The position numbers and the translations under genes are program-made. A stretch of DNA of 64,000 nt from Bradyrhizobium sp. LTSP885. Its GTDB lineage: Bacteria; Pseudomonadota; Alphaproteobacteria; Rhizobiales; Xanthobacteraceae. This document shows positions 1 through 9,485 of the stretch, one piece after another. The first letter of the stretch is position 1, and every line of letters starts with the position of its first letter. The stretch covers positions 124,001-188,000 of the forward strand of contig NZ_JYMT01000038.1 in the NCBI RefSeq assembly GCF_000938305.1. The letters are read 5' to 3'. The notes beneath the pieces are model-generated. The model saw only the letters and a program-made list of their open reading frames with translations, did not search any database and was not told the origin of the DNA.

Positions 1-1799
1 CGGCGATGCCGCGCAGATCGTCCAGCGTGTCCGGCCGCATCGCGGCAATACCGTCGATCGTGGAATCATGCAGCACCACATAGGCCGGCACGCCGCGCTG
101 CCGCGCCACCTCCGAACGCCAGGCGCGTAGCGCCGCATGCAGCGTGGGGTTGGCGGCGGCGCCCTTGCTATCGGCCGCCTGTGCGAGTTCGCCGCGGCGC
201 GACTTGCCGCGGATCGCGCGGTTGCGCGCGCCTTCCGGCTGCTCGCGTAGCATCACCGCAGTCTCACCCTTCAGCACGCCGCGGGCACTCTCGGTCAGCT
301 TCAGCGCGCCGAAGGCGTCGCTGTCCGCGCGCAGATGACCCATCGCCACGAGCTGGCGCAGCACCGCGCGCCACTGCTTCTCGTTGAGTTCGCGGCCGAT
401 GCCGAACACCGACAATTGCTCATGGTTGAACTGCTTGACGCGCTCGGTGAGGCGCCCGACCAGCACATCGATCAGGTGCATGGCGCCAAAACGTTGCCCG
501 GTGCGATAGACGCAGGACAATAGTTTCTGCGCCAATACCTTGCCATCGCGAATGCGCGGCGGCGTCAGGCAATTGTCGCAATTGCCGCAGCTCTCGCTGC
601 CTTGCGTCTCGCCGAAATAGCCGAGCAGGCGCTGCCGGCGGCAGTGCACCGTCTCGGCCAGCGCGACCAGCGCGTCGAGCTTGCCGATCGAGACGCGTTT
701 GAAGGCGTCGGAGCCGGTCGATTCGTCGATCATGCGGCGCTGCTGCACGATGTCGGAGAGGCCGTAGGCCATCCAGGCGGTCGACGGCTTGCCGTCACGC
801 CCGGCGCGGCCGGTCTCCTGGTAATAGGCCTCGACGCTCTTGGGCAAATCGAGATGCGCGACGAAGCGCACATCCGGCTTGTCGATGCCCATGCCGAACG
901 CGATGGTGGCAACGATCACGACGCCGTCCTCGTTGATGAAGCGATCTTGATTCCTGGCACGCACGCTGGCATCGAGCCCGGCATGGTAGGGTAGCGCGAG
1001 AATGCCGGCGTCGCTCAGTGACGCCGCGACATCCTCGACCTTGGCGCGGGACAGGCAGTAGACGACGCCGGCGTCGCCCGGATGCCGTTCGGCGATCAGA
1101 TTCTTGAGTTGCGTCGTCGCGTTCTGCTTGTCGACGATCTCGTAGCGGATGTTGGGCCGGTCGAAGCTCGCAACGAATTCCGGCGCGTCGACGAGTTGCA
1201 GCCGCTCCGCAATCTCTTTCCGCGTCATCGCATCGGCGGTCGCGGTCAGCGCAATGCGCGGCACGTTGGGAAAACGTTCGGCGAGCGCCGAGAGGCCGAT
1301 ATATTCGGGACGGAAGTCATGGCCCCATTGCGAGACGCAATGCGCCTCGTCGATCGCAAATAGCGCGATCTTCGCCTGGCCGAGCAGATTGAGGCAGCGC
1401 GGCGTCAGCAGCCGTTCCGGCGCGACGTAGAGCAGATCGAGGTCGCCCGCGAGCAGCCGCCGCTCGACCTCGGAGGCCTCCTGATAGGACAGCGTCGAGT
1501 TCAGCACGGCGGCATTGACGCCGGCCTCGGTCAGGCCCGCGACCTGGTCGCGCATCAGCGCGATCAGCGGCGAGACCACGATGCCGCAGCCGTCGCGCAG
1601 CAATGACGGCAGCTGGTAGCACATCGACTTGCCGCCACCGGTCGGCATCAGCACCAGGCAATTGCCGCCGTCCGCGACATGGCGGATGATCTCTTCCTGC
1701 GCGCCGCGGAAGCCCGGCAAGCCGAACACGTGGTTGAGCACGGACAGCGCATCGCGAGGCGGGGCAGATGCACGATCGAGGGCGGGCTGGGCGGTCATG
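1..1799 (-). CDS. recQ: ATP-dependent DNA helicase RecQ (C-terminus cut by window edge)
   Basis: RecQ is a 3'-5' DNA helicase used in recombination and replication-fork repair. Reading the minus strand from the ATG at 1799 gives a protein whose N-terminal 50 residues include FRGAQEEII, followed by the Walker A motif MPTGGGKSMCYQ. The DEAH-type Walker B follows as IDEAHCVSQWGHDFRPEY, then TATA (motif III), the helicase C-terminal lobe with YYQETGRAGRDG, and the RecQ zinc-binding cysteines (YFGE...SCGNCDNC). An HRDC-like segment begins just before the window edge (about residue 560 on). The frame is still open at base 1, so the last few residues are missing. The start follows the usual RecQ N-terminus. 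The gene is divergent from the cytochrome gene, with about 100 bases between. Identification is firm. Confidence 0.95.
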
Positions 1800-1898
1800 A
1801 GTCCTGGGGTCAACAGGCGGTGATCGAGGTCCTGGGACCGAACGATACCGGAACGAGATGTGTTAATACGCTGGTCCCATCGCAAACTCAATTCAGGC

Positions 1899-3242
1899 AT
1901 GGCCGGTCAATTGCGGATCATCACAGGCATTGCCGCTGTCGTGCTGGTCGCCGGCGCGGCCGCGGGCTTTGCCGTCGCCTGGCGGCCGTCGATTGCGGCG
2001 ATCGCGCCGCCGCGGCCGGACGCTTTCGGTCCTGACATCGTCAAGCGCGGCCGCGATCTCGCTGCGATCGGCAATTGCAACACCTGCCATACCGTGCGTG
2101 GCGGTGGGAATTACGCCGGCGGCCTTTCGGTTCCAACGCCGTTCGGTACCATTTTCTCGTCCAATATCACACCCGATGCCGAGACCGGCATCGGGCACTG
2201 GCCGGAAGCGGCGTTCGTCCGCGCGATGCGCTCGGGCGTCAGCCGCGACGGCCATCATCTCTATCCGACCTTCCCCTATGACCATTTCACCAAAGTCTCT
2301 GATACGGACGACCGGGCGCTCTATGCGTTCCTGATGACGCGGCAGCCGGTTCATGCGTCGCCGCCGGCGAACCGGCTGTCGTTTCCGCTCAATTATCGGC
2401 CGATGATCGCCGGATGGAAACTGCTGTACTTTCGCGGCGGCGATGTTGATTCGGATGCGACCAGGAGCGCGGAATGGAACCGCGGCGCCTACCTGGTCGA
2501 TGGGCTCGCGCATTGCGGCGCCTGCCATACACCGCGCAACGCGCTCGGCGCGGAACGCGTCAACGCGCAGTTTTCCGGCGGCGATGTCGACAGCTGGCAC
2601 GCCTATGCGCTGAACGACACCTCTCACGCGCCGGTGCGATGGAACGCGGACGCGCTCCACGCCTATCTGCGCCGCGGCTGGCATCCCGATCACGGCACCG
2701 CGCGCGGGCCGATGGCTGACGTCGTCGGCAATCTGTCTGATGTCGCCGACAGCGACGTGCGTGCCATCGCCGTGTACATGGCCGATATCTCGGGTGCGCC
2801 GGCGCCGGACGGCAAGCGCCCCGCGCCACCGCCTGCGACGGATACGCCTCAGGCCAATGCCGCCGACGCGGCGATCTATGCTGCGGCCTGCGCCACCTGT
2901 CACGAAAGCCACCGGCCGTTGCCTTATGGCGGCGTCAATCTCGCGCTCTCTACGGCCATCGCAAGCCCCGATCCGCGCAACCTCGTCAACATCGTATTGT
3001 CAGGTATAGGTGCCGTCGAAGGCGAACGCAGCCCGATCATGCCGGGCTTTGCTGCCAGCATCGACGACACACAAATGGTGGCACTGCTGAACTACCTGCG
3101 CGTCCGGTTCGGCAAGCAGCCGGTGTGGGGCGATCTCGACAAAACCGTACGCGATGCGCGCGCCGCGCAAACCGTTTTGCTCACGGCTTCGCACGATCAG
3201 CGCGATGCGCCTGCGGATTCTCTTCAGCGAGGCAAGCCATGA
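1899..3242 (+). CDS. Three-heme membrane-bound cytochrome c subunit of a molybdenum dehydrogenase
   Basis: A 447-residue protein with one N-terminal membrane segment (about residues 5-27). It has three CxxCH heme c motifs: CNTCH at 60-64, CGACH near 206 and CATCH near 331. This three-heme layout is that of the cytochrome subunit of membrane alcohol and aldehyde dehydrogenases, which pass electrons from a periplasmic dehydrogenase to the respiratory chain. The stop overlaps the start of the 2Fe-2S subunit gene (ATGA), so the three genes form one operon, and the cytochrome is inferred to be the electron acceptor of the IorAB-type enzyme. An upstream in-frame ATG at 1860 exists, but the ATG at 1899 gives a normal membrane anchor directly at the N-terminus. 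Confidence 0.9.
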   Translation: MAGQLRIITGIAAVVLVAGAAAGFAVAWRPSIAAIAPPRPDAFGPDIVKRGRDLAAIGNCNTCHTVRGGGNYAGGLSVPTPFGTIFSSNITPDAETGIGHWPEAAFVRAMRSGVSRDGHHLYPTFPYDHFTKVSDTDDRALYAFLMTRQPVHASPPANRLSFPLNYRPMIAGWKLLYFRGGDVDSDATRSAEWNRGAYLVDGLAHCGACHTPRNALGAERVNAQFSGGDVDSWHAYALNDTSHAPVRWNADALHAYLRRGWHPDHGTARGPMADVVGNLSDVADSDVRAIAVYMADISGAPAPDGKRPAPPPATDTPQANAADAAIYAAACATCHESHRPLPYGGVNLALSTAIASPDPRNLVNIVLSGIGAVEGERSPIMPGFAASIDDTQMVALLNYLRVRFGKQPVWGDLDKTVRDARAAQTVLLTASHDQRDAPADSLQRGKP

Positions 3243-3730
3243 TGACATTGAAAGTCAATGGCCGGGACCATCAGGTCGCCGCCGACCCGGATGCGCCGCT
3301 GCTCTACGTGCTGCGCGACGACCTCGCGCTCAACGCGGCCAAGTTTGGCTGCGGGCTCGGGCAGTGCGGTGCCTGCACCGTGATCGTCGACGGCAAGGCG
3401 GTGCTGTCCTGCGTCACGCCGCTGGTCCTGCTCGAGGGCAAGCAGGTGACGACGCTCGAGGGACTCGGGACCTTGGATGCGCCGGCACCGATCCAGCGCG
3501 CCTTCATGGAGGAGCAGGCGGCACAGTGCGGCTACTGCATCGCCGGAATGATGATGCGGGCGCAGGCGCTGCTGATGCGCAATCCAAAGCCGACCGATGC
3601 GCAGATCCGGGCCGAGCTGCAGCCGCATCTGTGCCGCTGCGGCACCCATATGCGTATCCTGCGCGCAGTGCATCGAGCCGCCAGGCTGATGGATACGGCG
3701 GACGCCACGATCGAGGGGGGCGGCCGATGA
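3239..3730 (+). CDS. 2Fe-2S subunit of molybdenum hydroxylase (isoquinoline 1-oxidoreductase/aldehyde dehydrogenase type)
   Basis: A 163-residue small subunit with two [2Fe-2S] domains. The N-terminal plant-ferredoxin-type cluster is CGLGQCGAC at residues 38-46 plus Cys58. The C-terminal helical-domain cluster is CGYCIAGM plus CRCGTH. This is the standard arrangement in the xanthine oxidase family, as in IorA or the small subunit of membrane aldehyde dehydrogenases. It carries electrons from the molybdopterin subunit to the cytochrome encoded just upstream. The start ATGATG at 3239 overlaps the upstream stop by four bases, and its own stop overlaps the next start (ATGA at 3727). The longer open frame upstream of 3239 lies inside the cytochrome gene and is not used. 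The exact substrate cannot be read from the sequence. Confidence 0.93.
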   Translation: MMTLKVNGRDHQVAADPDAPLLYVLRDDLALNAAKFGCGLGQCGACTVIVDGKAVLSCVTPLVLLEGKQVTTLEGLGTLDAPAPIQRAFMEEQAAQCGYCIAGMMMRAQALLMRNPKPTDAQIRAELQPHLCRCGTHMRILRAVHRAARLMDTADATIEGGGR

Positions 3731-5952
3731 ACGCTCCCGTGATTCTCGACCGCCGCAGCGTGCTGGCCGGCGCCGGCGCGCTGATCGTCAGCTTCTCGCT
3801 GCGCGATGCGGAGGCGCAGGAACAGAAGCCCGGTAACGGGCCGAAGTTGCCAGGCAGCCTGGCAACCTCGTCCAATCTGGATTCTTGGATTCGCATCGAT
3901 GCCGACGGCCGCATCACGGCCTTTACGGGCAAGGCCGAGCTCGGCCAGGGGTTCAAGACCGCGTTCCAGCAGATCGCCGCCGAACAGCTCGATGTGCCGT
4001 TCGACGCGCTAAATGTCGTCACTGCCGACACCCGGCTCACGGCAAATGAAGGCTACACCTCCGGCAGCCATTCAATGCAGGACAGCGGCACCGCGATCCT
4101 GCATGCCGCGGCGCAGGCGCGGGCGCTGCTCGTTGCGGAAGCGGCGAGGCGGTTCGATCTACCGGCAGACGGATTGCGAACGGAGAATGCAACCGTCGTC
4201 GCGCCCGATGGCCGGCGCCTGACCTATGGCGAGCTCGTCGCCACCGATATGCTGCATGTCCAGGCGCAGCCGACGTCGAGCTTGAAGGATCCGGCGACGT
4301 TTCAGGTGATGGGACAGCCGGTGCCGCGCGTCGATATCCCGGCCAAGGTCACCGGCGGCGCGGCCTATGTGCAGGACATGCGGCTTCCCGGCATGCTGCA
4401 TGCGCGCGTGGTGCGGCCGCCAAGCTACGGTGCGCAACTGACCGAATGCGAGACGTCCGCGATCGAGAAAATGCCCGGCGTGATCCAGATCGTGCGCGAC
4501 GGCAATTTCCTCGCCGTGGTGGCGGAGAAGGAATTTCTTGCAGTCAAGGCGATGAATGGGCTGGCCGCGGCGGCGAAGTGGCGAGAGATCGCAAAGCTCC
4601 CGAACCAGAATGATCTCGCCAACGTGCTGACGATGCTGCCGTCGCAGGATTTTGCGATCTTTACACGCAGCGATCCCTCCGCGACCGGAACGAAAACGCT
4701 GGAGGCGACCTACACGCGGCCCTACCAGTCGCACGGTTCGATCGGGCCATCCTGCGCGGTTGCGCAGTTCCTCGATGGCGCGATGACGGTGTGGACGCAC
4801 ACGCAAGGCGTCTATCCCGACCGGCAAGCTATTGCCGAGATGCTGGGGATGCCGCAGGCCAGCGTTCGCCTGATCCATGTCGAAGGCTCCGGCTGCTACG
4901 GCCATAACGGCGCCGACGATGCCGCGGCCGATGCGGCGCTGATTGCCCGCGCGCTTCCGGGCCGTCCCGTGCGGGTGCAGTGGACGCGTGAGCAGGAACA
5001 TGGCTGGGAACCGTATGGTCCGGCGATGGTGACCAAGCTGAGCGCCTCGCTCGATGCTAACGGCAAGATCGCTGACTGGAATTTCGCGGTATGGAGCAAC
5101 ACGCATTCGATGCGGCCGGGCGGCGCCGGCTCGCTGCTTGCGGCCCAGCACATGGCGCGCTCCTTTGCGGTGCCCGCGCCGAAGCCGTTGCCGCTGCCGG
5201 AGGGCGGCGGCGATCGCAACGCGATTCCGATCTACAATTTCCCGAACGCGCATGTGGTGCATCATTTCATCCCGGCGATGCCGCTGCGGATTTCCGCGAT
5301 GCGCGCGCTCGGCGCCTATCACAACGTGTTCTCGATCGAGAGTTTCATGGACGAATTGGCCGGTCTCGCCGGGACCGATCCCGTCGAATTCCGCCTGAAA
5401 CATCTCGACGACCAGCGTGGCCGCGAGGTGATCGAGAAGGCTGCCCAAGGTTTCGGCTGGACGCGGGGGCAGAAGGCGCCGCCGAACCGTGGCTACGGCT
5501 TTGCGTTCGCGCGCTACAAGAATCTCGCGGCCTATTGCGCTGTTGCCTCCGAGGTGGAGGTCAATCGCGAGACCGGCCGTGCACGCTTGGTGCGCGCGGT
5601 CGCCGCCGTTGACGCCGGTCAGGTCGTCAATCCCGATGGAATCACCAACCAGATCGAAGGCGCGATCGTGCAGTCGACCAGCTGGACGCTGTATGAGAGC
5701 GTCAGCTTCGACGACACCAGGATCACCAGCATCGACTGGCAGACCTATCCGATCCTGCGGTTCAATTCGGTGCCTGATAACATCGACGTTCACATCATCA
5801 ATCGCCCCGGACTGCCGTTCCTCGGCAGCGGCGAGACCGGACAGGGCCCGGCCGCCGCCTCGCTCGCCAATGCCATTGCCGATGCGACCGGAAAACGGCT
5901 GCGTGACCTGCCGCTCACCCGCAGGCGCATCAAGGATGCGATCGACGCGTAA
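3727..5952 (+). CDS. Molybdopterin-binding subunit of molybdenum hydroxylase (IorB-like)
   Basis: A 741-residue large subunit of the xanthine oxidase superfamily, in the IorB-type two-subunit branch. Residues about 10-40 form a twin-arginine signal (DRRSVLAGAGALIVSFSL), so the folded, cofactor-loaded enzyme is exported by Tat. Molybdopterin-binding stretches visible include GKAELGQGFKTAFQQ, GSGCYGHNGADDAAADAAL and, near the C-terminus, GSGETGQGPAAA, whose Glu is the catalytic base of the family. Length fits IorB-type proteins. It oxidises an aldehyde or N-heterocycle with water as oxygen donor and passes electrons through the 2Fe-2S subunit to the cytochrome. No XdhC-type insertion chaperone is adjacent. 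The gene converges on the DUF2235 gene with only 10 bases between stops. Confidence 0.92.
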   Translation: MNAPVILDRRSVLAGAGALIVSFSLRDAEAQEQKPGNGPKLPGSLATSSNLDSWIRIDADGRITAFTGKAELGQGFKTAFQQIAAEQLDVPFDALNVVTADTRLTANEGYTSGSHSMQDSGTAILHAAAQARALLVAEAARRFDLPADGLRTENATVVAPDGRRLTYGELVATDMLHVQAQPTSSLKDPATFQVMGQPVPRVDIPAKVTGGAAYVQDMRLPGMLHARVVRPPSYGAQLTECETSAIEKMPGVIQIVRDGNFLAVVAEKEFLAVKAMNGLAAAAKWREIAKLPNQNDLANVLTMLPSQDFAIFTRSDPSATGTKTLEATYTRPYQSHGSIGPSCAVAQFLDGAMTVWTHTQGVYPDRQAIAEMLGMPQASVRLIHVEGSGCYGHNGADDAAADAALIARALPGRPVRVQWTREQEHGWEPYGPAMVTKLSASLDANGKIADWNFAVWSNTHSMRPGGAGSLLAAQHMARSFAVPAPKPLPLPEGGGDRNAIPIYNFPNAHVVHHFIPAMPLRISAMRALGAYHNVFSIESFMDELAGLAGTDPVEFRLKHLDDQRGREVIEKAAQGFGWTRGQKAPPNRGYGFAFARYKNLAAYCAVASEVEVNRETGRARLVRAVAAVDAGQVVNPDGITNQIEGAIVQSTSWTLYESVSFDDTRITSIDWQTYPILRFNSVPDNIDVHIINRPGLPFLGSGETGQGPAAASLANAIADATGKRLRDLPLTRRRIKDAIDA

Positions 5953-5962
5953 GGGCGCGGGT

Positions 5963-7186
5963 TCAGACGACGGAGGGAGCGATCGGCGGTGGCATTGGCG
6001 TCAACTCCTCGATCTTGTAGTTTTTCGGCATGTTGATCGGACGGTAGGTTGGAATTTCCTCCATCCGTTCCAGCACCGAGCGATGGATCGTCGAACCGTC
6101 CGGAATCAGCCGCGGCTCGCCAAGTGGCAGATAGAAGCCGAGGAAGGATTTACGCTCGGGCCATTCCTTCCACTTGTCGCGCTTCGGAATCCACTCCAGG
6201 ATTTCCCAGGCGCCGGTCAGCGAATTGTGCAACGGTCCCGTCGCGCTCGGCGGCACATAGACGTGCGCCGGCGGCGGCAGCGGCATTCCCCAGGCGAAAT
6301 GATCGATCAGCATCCGGTCCATGTGCAGCCCGGCGGCCTGGGCCTGCGCGAGCATCCATATCAGCGGAAATTTCGATAGCCCGCTCTCGGCCTCCGGATA
6401 GCCGCCGCCGATGTCGGAGTGCACGCCGGCAAACCAGACCTGACGGATGTCCTGGTCCACGGCCGTCTTCGGATCGAACGGATTCGACCGGTACTTCTGC
6501 GGGTCGATCCAGCGGTTGAGGCGGAACATGCGCCGCCGCTCGTCCATCGAGATCGCCTGGCGGAATCGCTTGACGCTTGAATTGGTGCGGGTGAAGAGCA
6601 GCGTCTGCATATCGAACCAGAAATTGTCCTGCCGCGGCACGATGATGCAGGCCACGGTGTCCCAGACCCCGATGAATTCGATGTCGATGTTGCGGCCGCC
6701 GGCGATCTGGCTGAAATGCCAGACCTCCTTCAGCGGCGCTTCGTCGAAGGTCCCATCGGACCTCTGGGCGTCCGAACTGGCTTTCTTGAAGGTGCCGAAC
6801 GCATAACTGGCGAGGTCGATCTGGTCGACCGGCAGCAGTCCCATTGCATGGATGAAGCCGGCCAGCACGCGCACCGTGTAGGCGCCGCGGCTGAAGCCGA
6901 ACACCCAGACCCGGTCGCCGGGCTCCCAAGCCTTGCACAGGAAGACGTAGGCATCGAGCGTGTCCTTGTCGAGGCCTGCACCGAAGGCCAGCCCCCACAG
7001 GCCGCGCATCTGCTGCTTGAAGCGCCCCCAGGAATTCTGCATGCCGATCGTGCCGAGCCCGGGCTGGTAATAAATCCGTTGCCGATCACTCTTCTCGGTG
7101 ACACGAAACAGCTTCAGCACGTTGGAAATATTGTCGCTGATCTCGCTGCCGGTGCCGTCGCAGCAAATGATGATATCCTTCGGCAT
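5963..7186 (-). CDS. DUF2235 domain alpha/beta hydrolase (Tle1-like phospholipase family)
   Basis: A 407-residue protein starting MPKDIIICCDGTGSE, the hallmark N-terminus of the DUF2235 family. It also has the nucleophile-elbow motif GFSRGAYTVR near residue 100, and VWDTVAC and GVHSDIGGGYPE further on. These correspond to the catalytic Ser/Asp region of this alpha/beta-hydrolase family, which includes type VI secretion phospholipase effectors (Tle1). No signal peptide and no T6SS gene (VgrG, PAAR, immunity) is nearby, so a housekeeping or stress-related hydrolase is as likely as an effector. The ATG at 7186 is preceded by a GGGGGC-rich stretch that could serve as ribosome binding site. Confidence 0.88.
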   Translation of the reverse strand: MPKDIIICCDGTGSEISDNISNVLKLFRVTEKSDRQRIYYQPGLGTIGMQNSWGRFKQQMRGLWGLAFGAGLDKDTLDAYVFLCKAWEPGDRVWVFGFSRGAYTVRVLAGFIHAMGLLPVDQIDLASYAFGTFKKASSDAQRSDGTFDEAPLKEVWHFSQIAGGRNIDIEFIGVWDTVACIIVPRQDNFWFDMQTLLFTRTNSSVKRFRQAISMDERRRMFRLNRWIDPQKYRSNPFDPKTAVDQDIRQVWFAGVHSDIGGGYPEAESGLSKFPLIWMLAQAQAAGLHMDRMLIDHFAWGMPLPPPAHVYVPPSATGPLHNSLTGAWEILEWIPKRDKWKEWPERKSFLGFYLPLGEPRLIPDGSTIHRSVLERMEEIPTYRPINMPKNYKIEELTPMPPPIAPSVV

Positions 7187-7496
7187 CCGTTGCCCCCTGC
7201 GGTCGCCGTGAACTCCTGCGTCTATCTAGGGCAGAATGCGGTCCGGATTCAATCTTCAATTGAGCACGGTTGTGTTTACGCGGGATGACTCGCCACCCGG
7301 CGGCCTGGCGGAGCGTGTCTTGCTGCACCAGGCCGCAGCGCTGTGCACGCGCGTCCGGTTGCGGCAATCCGTAGAATTCAATTGCAACAGTGCGGAAAAG
7401 ATGGGAATCTGGTCAACAACCATTGCGATATTGTATCCATACTTTCTATTTTCTGGAGATTTGCCCGGTGCGCGCGCATATTCTGCCCGCGGGTGT

Positions 7497-7526
7497 CCAC
7501 CACACGTCTGACCACCACACGCCTGA
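7497..7526. repeat. Two tandem copies of a 15-base unit in the 7187-7547 intergenic region
   Basis: The unit CCACCACACGYCTGA occurs twice head to tail (7497-7511 and 7512-7526) just upstream of the small membrane protein gene at 7548. The copies differ at one base. The remainder of the 360-base divergent intergenic region holds no recognisable gene; it must carry promoters for both the DUF2235 gene and the membrane protein gene. The repeat could be a direct-repeat regulator site, or a simple duplication. Confidence 0.6.
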
Positions 7527-7547
7527 CCTGCACAGGGGCGGACCGAT

Positions 7548-8072
7548 ATGAGTCATGAAGCCCGCGTGACAGTCATCCTCGCTGGTTTGGTCGTGATTGC
7601 GTTTGGCTTGTTCTGGAGCGTCGGCAAGTACGCCGAGGCAGTCTTCGCAGGGAGATTTTCTTCGCGCTTTCCCGAGAAGACATTGAGCTACACAGCCGAC
7701 CAGCTCAGCGCACTGGTTACGTCGGACCTTCGGTTCAAATATGTCTGCCCGATCCTGTTCCCGCTCGATCTGATCGTCATGCTGGCGCTTGCGGGCGCGA
7801 TGGGCGCGGCATCGTCGCACTGGATCAAGCAACTCTATCCATCTGAGGCGTGGCTCGGGCTGCTGGTGCCGGGGGTATATCTGCTCAGCGACCTGATCGA
7901 GGATTGTCTGCTGGCGTGGTTGTTGCTGCGCGGCGAGCCGAACGAGGCGGCACGGACCGTTCCGATGTTGAAGGCGATCACGACCATCAAGTTCGTCAGC
8001 TTCTCCGCGGCGATCGCGCTAACGCTGATCTCATTGGCTGGATGGCTGCTCAGTGCCCGGCTTAACTCGTAG
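7548..8072 (+). CDS. Small integral membrane protein of unknown function
   Basis: A 174-residue protein that I do not assign to a named family. Hydrophobicity suggests four membrane segments: about residues 7-25, about 68-86 (FPLDLIVMLALAGAMGAA), about 100-123, and about 147-168 near the C-terminus. The loop after the first segment carries a polar patch (RFSSRFPEKTLSYTADQLSALV). The start at 7548 is preceded by CAGGGGCGG, a weak ribosome binding site. It stands alone: the upstream gene is divergent and the downstream gene convergent, with about 30 bases between stops. Codon use matches its neighbours, so it is likely a real gene. Function unknown. Confidence 0.75.
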   Translation: MSHEARVTVILAGLVVIAFGLFWSVGKYAEAVFAGRFSSRFPEKTLSYTADQLSALVTSDLRFKYVCPILFPLDLIVMLALAGAMGAASSHWIKQLYPSEAWLGLLVPGVYLLSDLIEDCLLAWLLLRGEPNEAARTVPMLKAITTIKFVSFSAAIALTLISLAGWLLSARLNS

Positions 8073-8101
8073 GCACCACCGGTCATTTGAAACCGCGGGG
8101 C

Positions 8102-9478
8102 CTATTGATACGTCGCCACAATGTCCGATACCGCGCGCTCGAGCTGCTGCGCGGTGCCGCATTGGCGCACCACGCTGCAGAAGGTCGCGTAACGCGGCAT
8201 TTCCGAATCGCCAAAGCCCCAGACCATGCGGCCCTCGGGGTTGAGCCACACCAGCCGCTTGGAGCGTTCGCCGATGCGGCGCAGGATGTCGGCGCGCGGG
8301 TCGAGATTGTTGCTGCGGGCGTCGCCGAGCACAATCACGGTGGTCTGCGGTGTGATCGCGCCCATCCACTCGTTCTCGAAATCGGCGAATGAGTTGCCGT
8401 AGTCGGACGAGCCGAAGCCGACCTTGGACATGATCTCCTTCATCGCCTCTTCGGGCGATTTGGAGTCCAGGATGTCACTGACTTCGATCAGGTGTCCGGA
8501 GAAGGCAAACGAGCGGACGTCGTCGACCACCTCGTGCAGGCTGTGAATCAACAGCAGGAAGAAATCCGAGACCCGCGCGACCGAACCCGAGACGTCGCAC
8601 AGCGCCACGATCTTCGGCCGGTCGCGGTGCTTGCGTTTCCATGCCGTGAGGAAGGGGACGCCGCCCCAGGCTGCGTTACGCCGCAGCGTGCGGCGCACGT
8701 CGAGATGGCCGCGGCGCTGGCGTTTGCGCGGCTTGGAAAAGCGCTCGCGCAGGCGGCGGGCGATCCGGCGGATCAACGCGCGCATCTGCTCGACCTGGCG
8801 CGGTTCGATCCGCGCCAGCGGCGCGTTGCGCAGGATTTCGTTGCGCAGGTTTTCCGTCTCCTCGCGGCCGTAGAGCAGCAGGGCCTGCGAGACCGTATCG
8901 CGGACGGTGCCGCGCAAACCGTTGAGCGCATCCTGCAGCCGCTCGGCGAGCGCGGGGTTGCGTGTGGTCAGGTCGTCGATGTCGTCGCGCAGCCGCTCGA
9001 TGCCCATCGCATTGAGGATGCGGGTCTGGAAGATGCCGCGCTGGGTGAAGTAGCGAATGTCGGACAGCGAGGCCGCGCCCGAAGCGTTGGCGATTGCGGC
9101 CGAGAGCGCGTTGCGGTCTTGCGACAGCAGCATCTCGGCGAGCGATCCGATGTTCTCGCTCTCCGCGCCACCTTCCGCGTCGCCATGCGCATCGGCCGAC
9201 GGGTTGGCGCCGGACTCACTGTCGTCGTCCTGCTTGTCCTGCTCGGAGGCGTCCTGTTGCGGCTCGGGCTGGCTGAAGAAAAGATCAAAACAGTCGCCGA
9301 GCGCGCGCTTCTCGTCCTGCGTCTTGGCGAGCGTCAGCAGGATGGTGTCGCGCAGGATCGTGCGATCGGCGAAGCCGACCTGAGACACCGCGCGCATCGC
9401 GTCGATGCTTTCGGCGGGTGAGACCCGGACCCCGGCTCCCCGCGCCGCACGAAAGAAGCGATGCAGGTTCTCGCGCAT
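8102..9478 (-). CDS. CoxE-like von Willebrand factor A domain protein, partner of MoxR ATPase
   Basis: A 458-residue protein. The N-terminal part (MRENLHRFFRAARGAGVRVSP...) and an acidic, Asp/Glu/Gln-rich segment around residues 70-105 precede a C-terminal VWA domain. Its metal site is DVSGSV at about residue 294 (a DxSxS MIDAS). This is the CoxE-like family, which works with a MoxR-type AAA ATPase to remodel or load cofactors into partner enzymes; CoxE and CoxD of carbon monoxide dehydrogenase are the known case. The MoxR gene lies 7 bases upstream on the same strand, so the two form an operon. Nearby, on the other strand, is a molybdenum hydroxylase operon that could be the client, but this is only inference. 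Confidence 0.88.
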   Translation of the reverse strand: MRENLHRFFRAARGAGVRVSPAESIDAMRAVSQVGFADRTILRDTILLTLAKTQDEKRALGDCFDLFFSQPEPQQDASEQDKQDDDSESGANPSADAHGDAEGGAESENIGSLAEMLLSQDRNALSAAIANASGAASLSDIRYFTQRGIFQTRILNAMGIERLRDDIDDLTTRNPALAERLQDALNGLRGTVRDTVSQALLLYGREETENLRNEILRNAPLARIEPRQVEQMRALIRRIARRLRERFSKPRKRQRRGHLDVRRTLRRNAAWGGVPFLTAWKRKHRDRPKIVALCDVSGSVARVSDFFLLLIHSLHEVVDDVRSFAFSGHLIEVSDILDSKSPEEAMKEIMSKVGFGSSDYGNSFADFENEWMGAITPQTTVIVLGDARSNNLDPRADILRRIGERSKRLVWLNPEGRMVWGFGDSEMPRYATFCSVVRQCGTAQQLERAVSDIVATYQ

Positions 9479-9485
9479 TGGAACC

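Noticed and set aside
4159..5793. A 544-codon open frame on the minus strand inside the molybdopterin subunit gene
   Set aside because: Its translation is rich in His/Arg and resembles no family, while the plus-strand frame has complete motifs. It is a GC-rich shadow.
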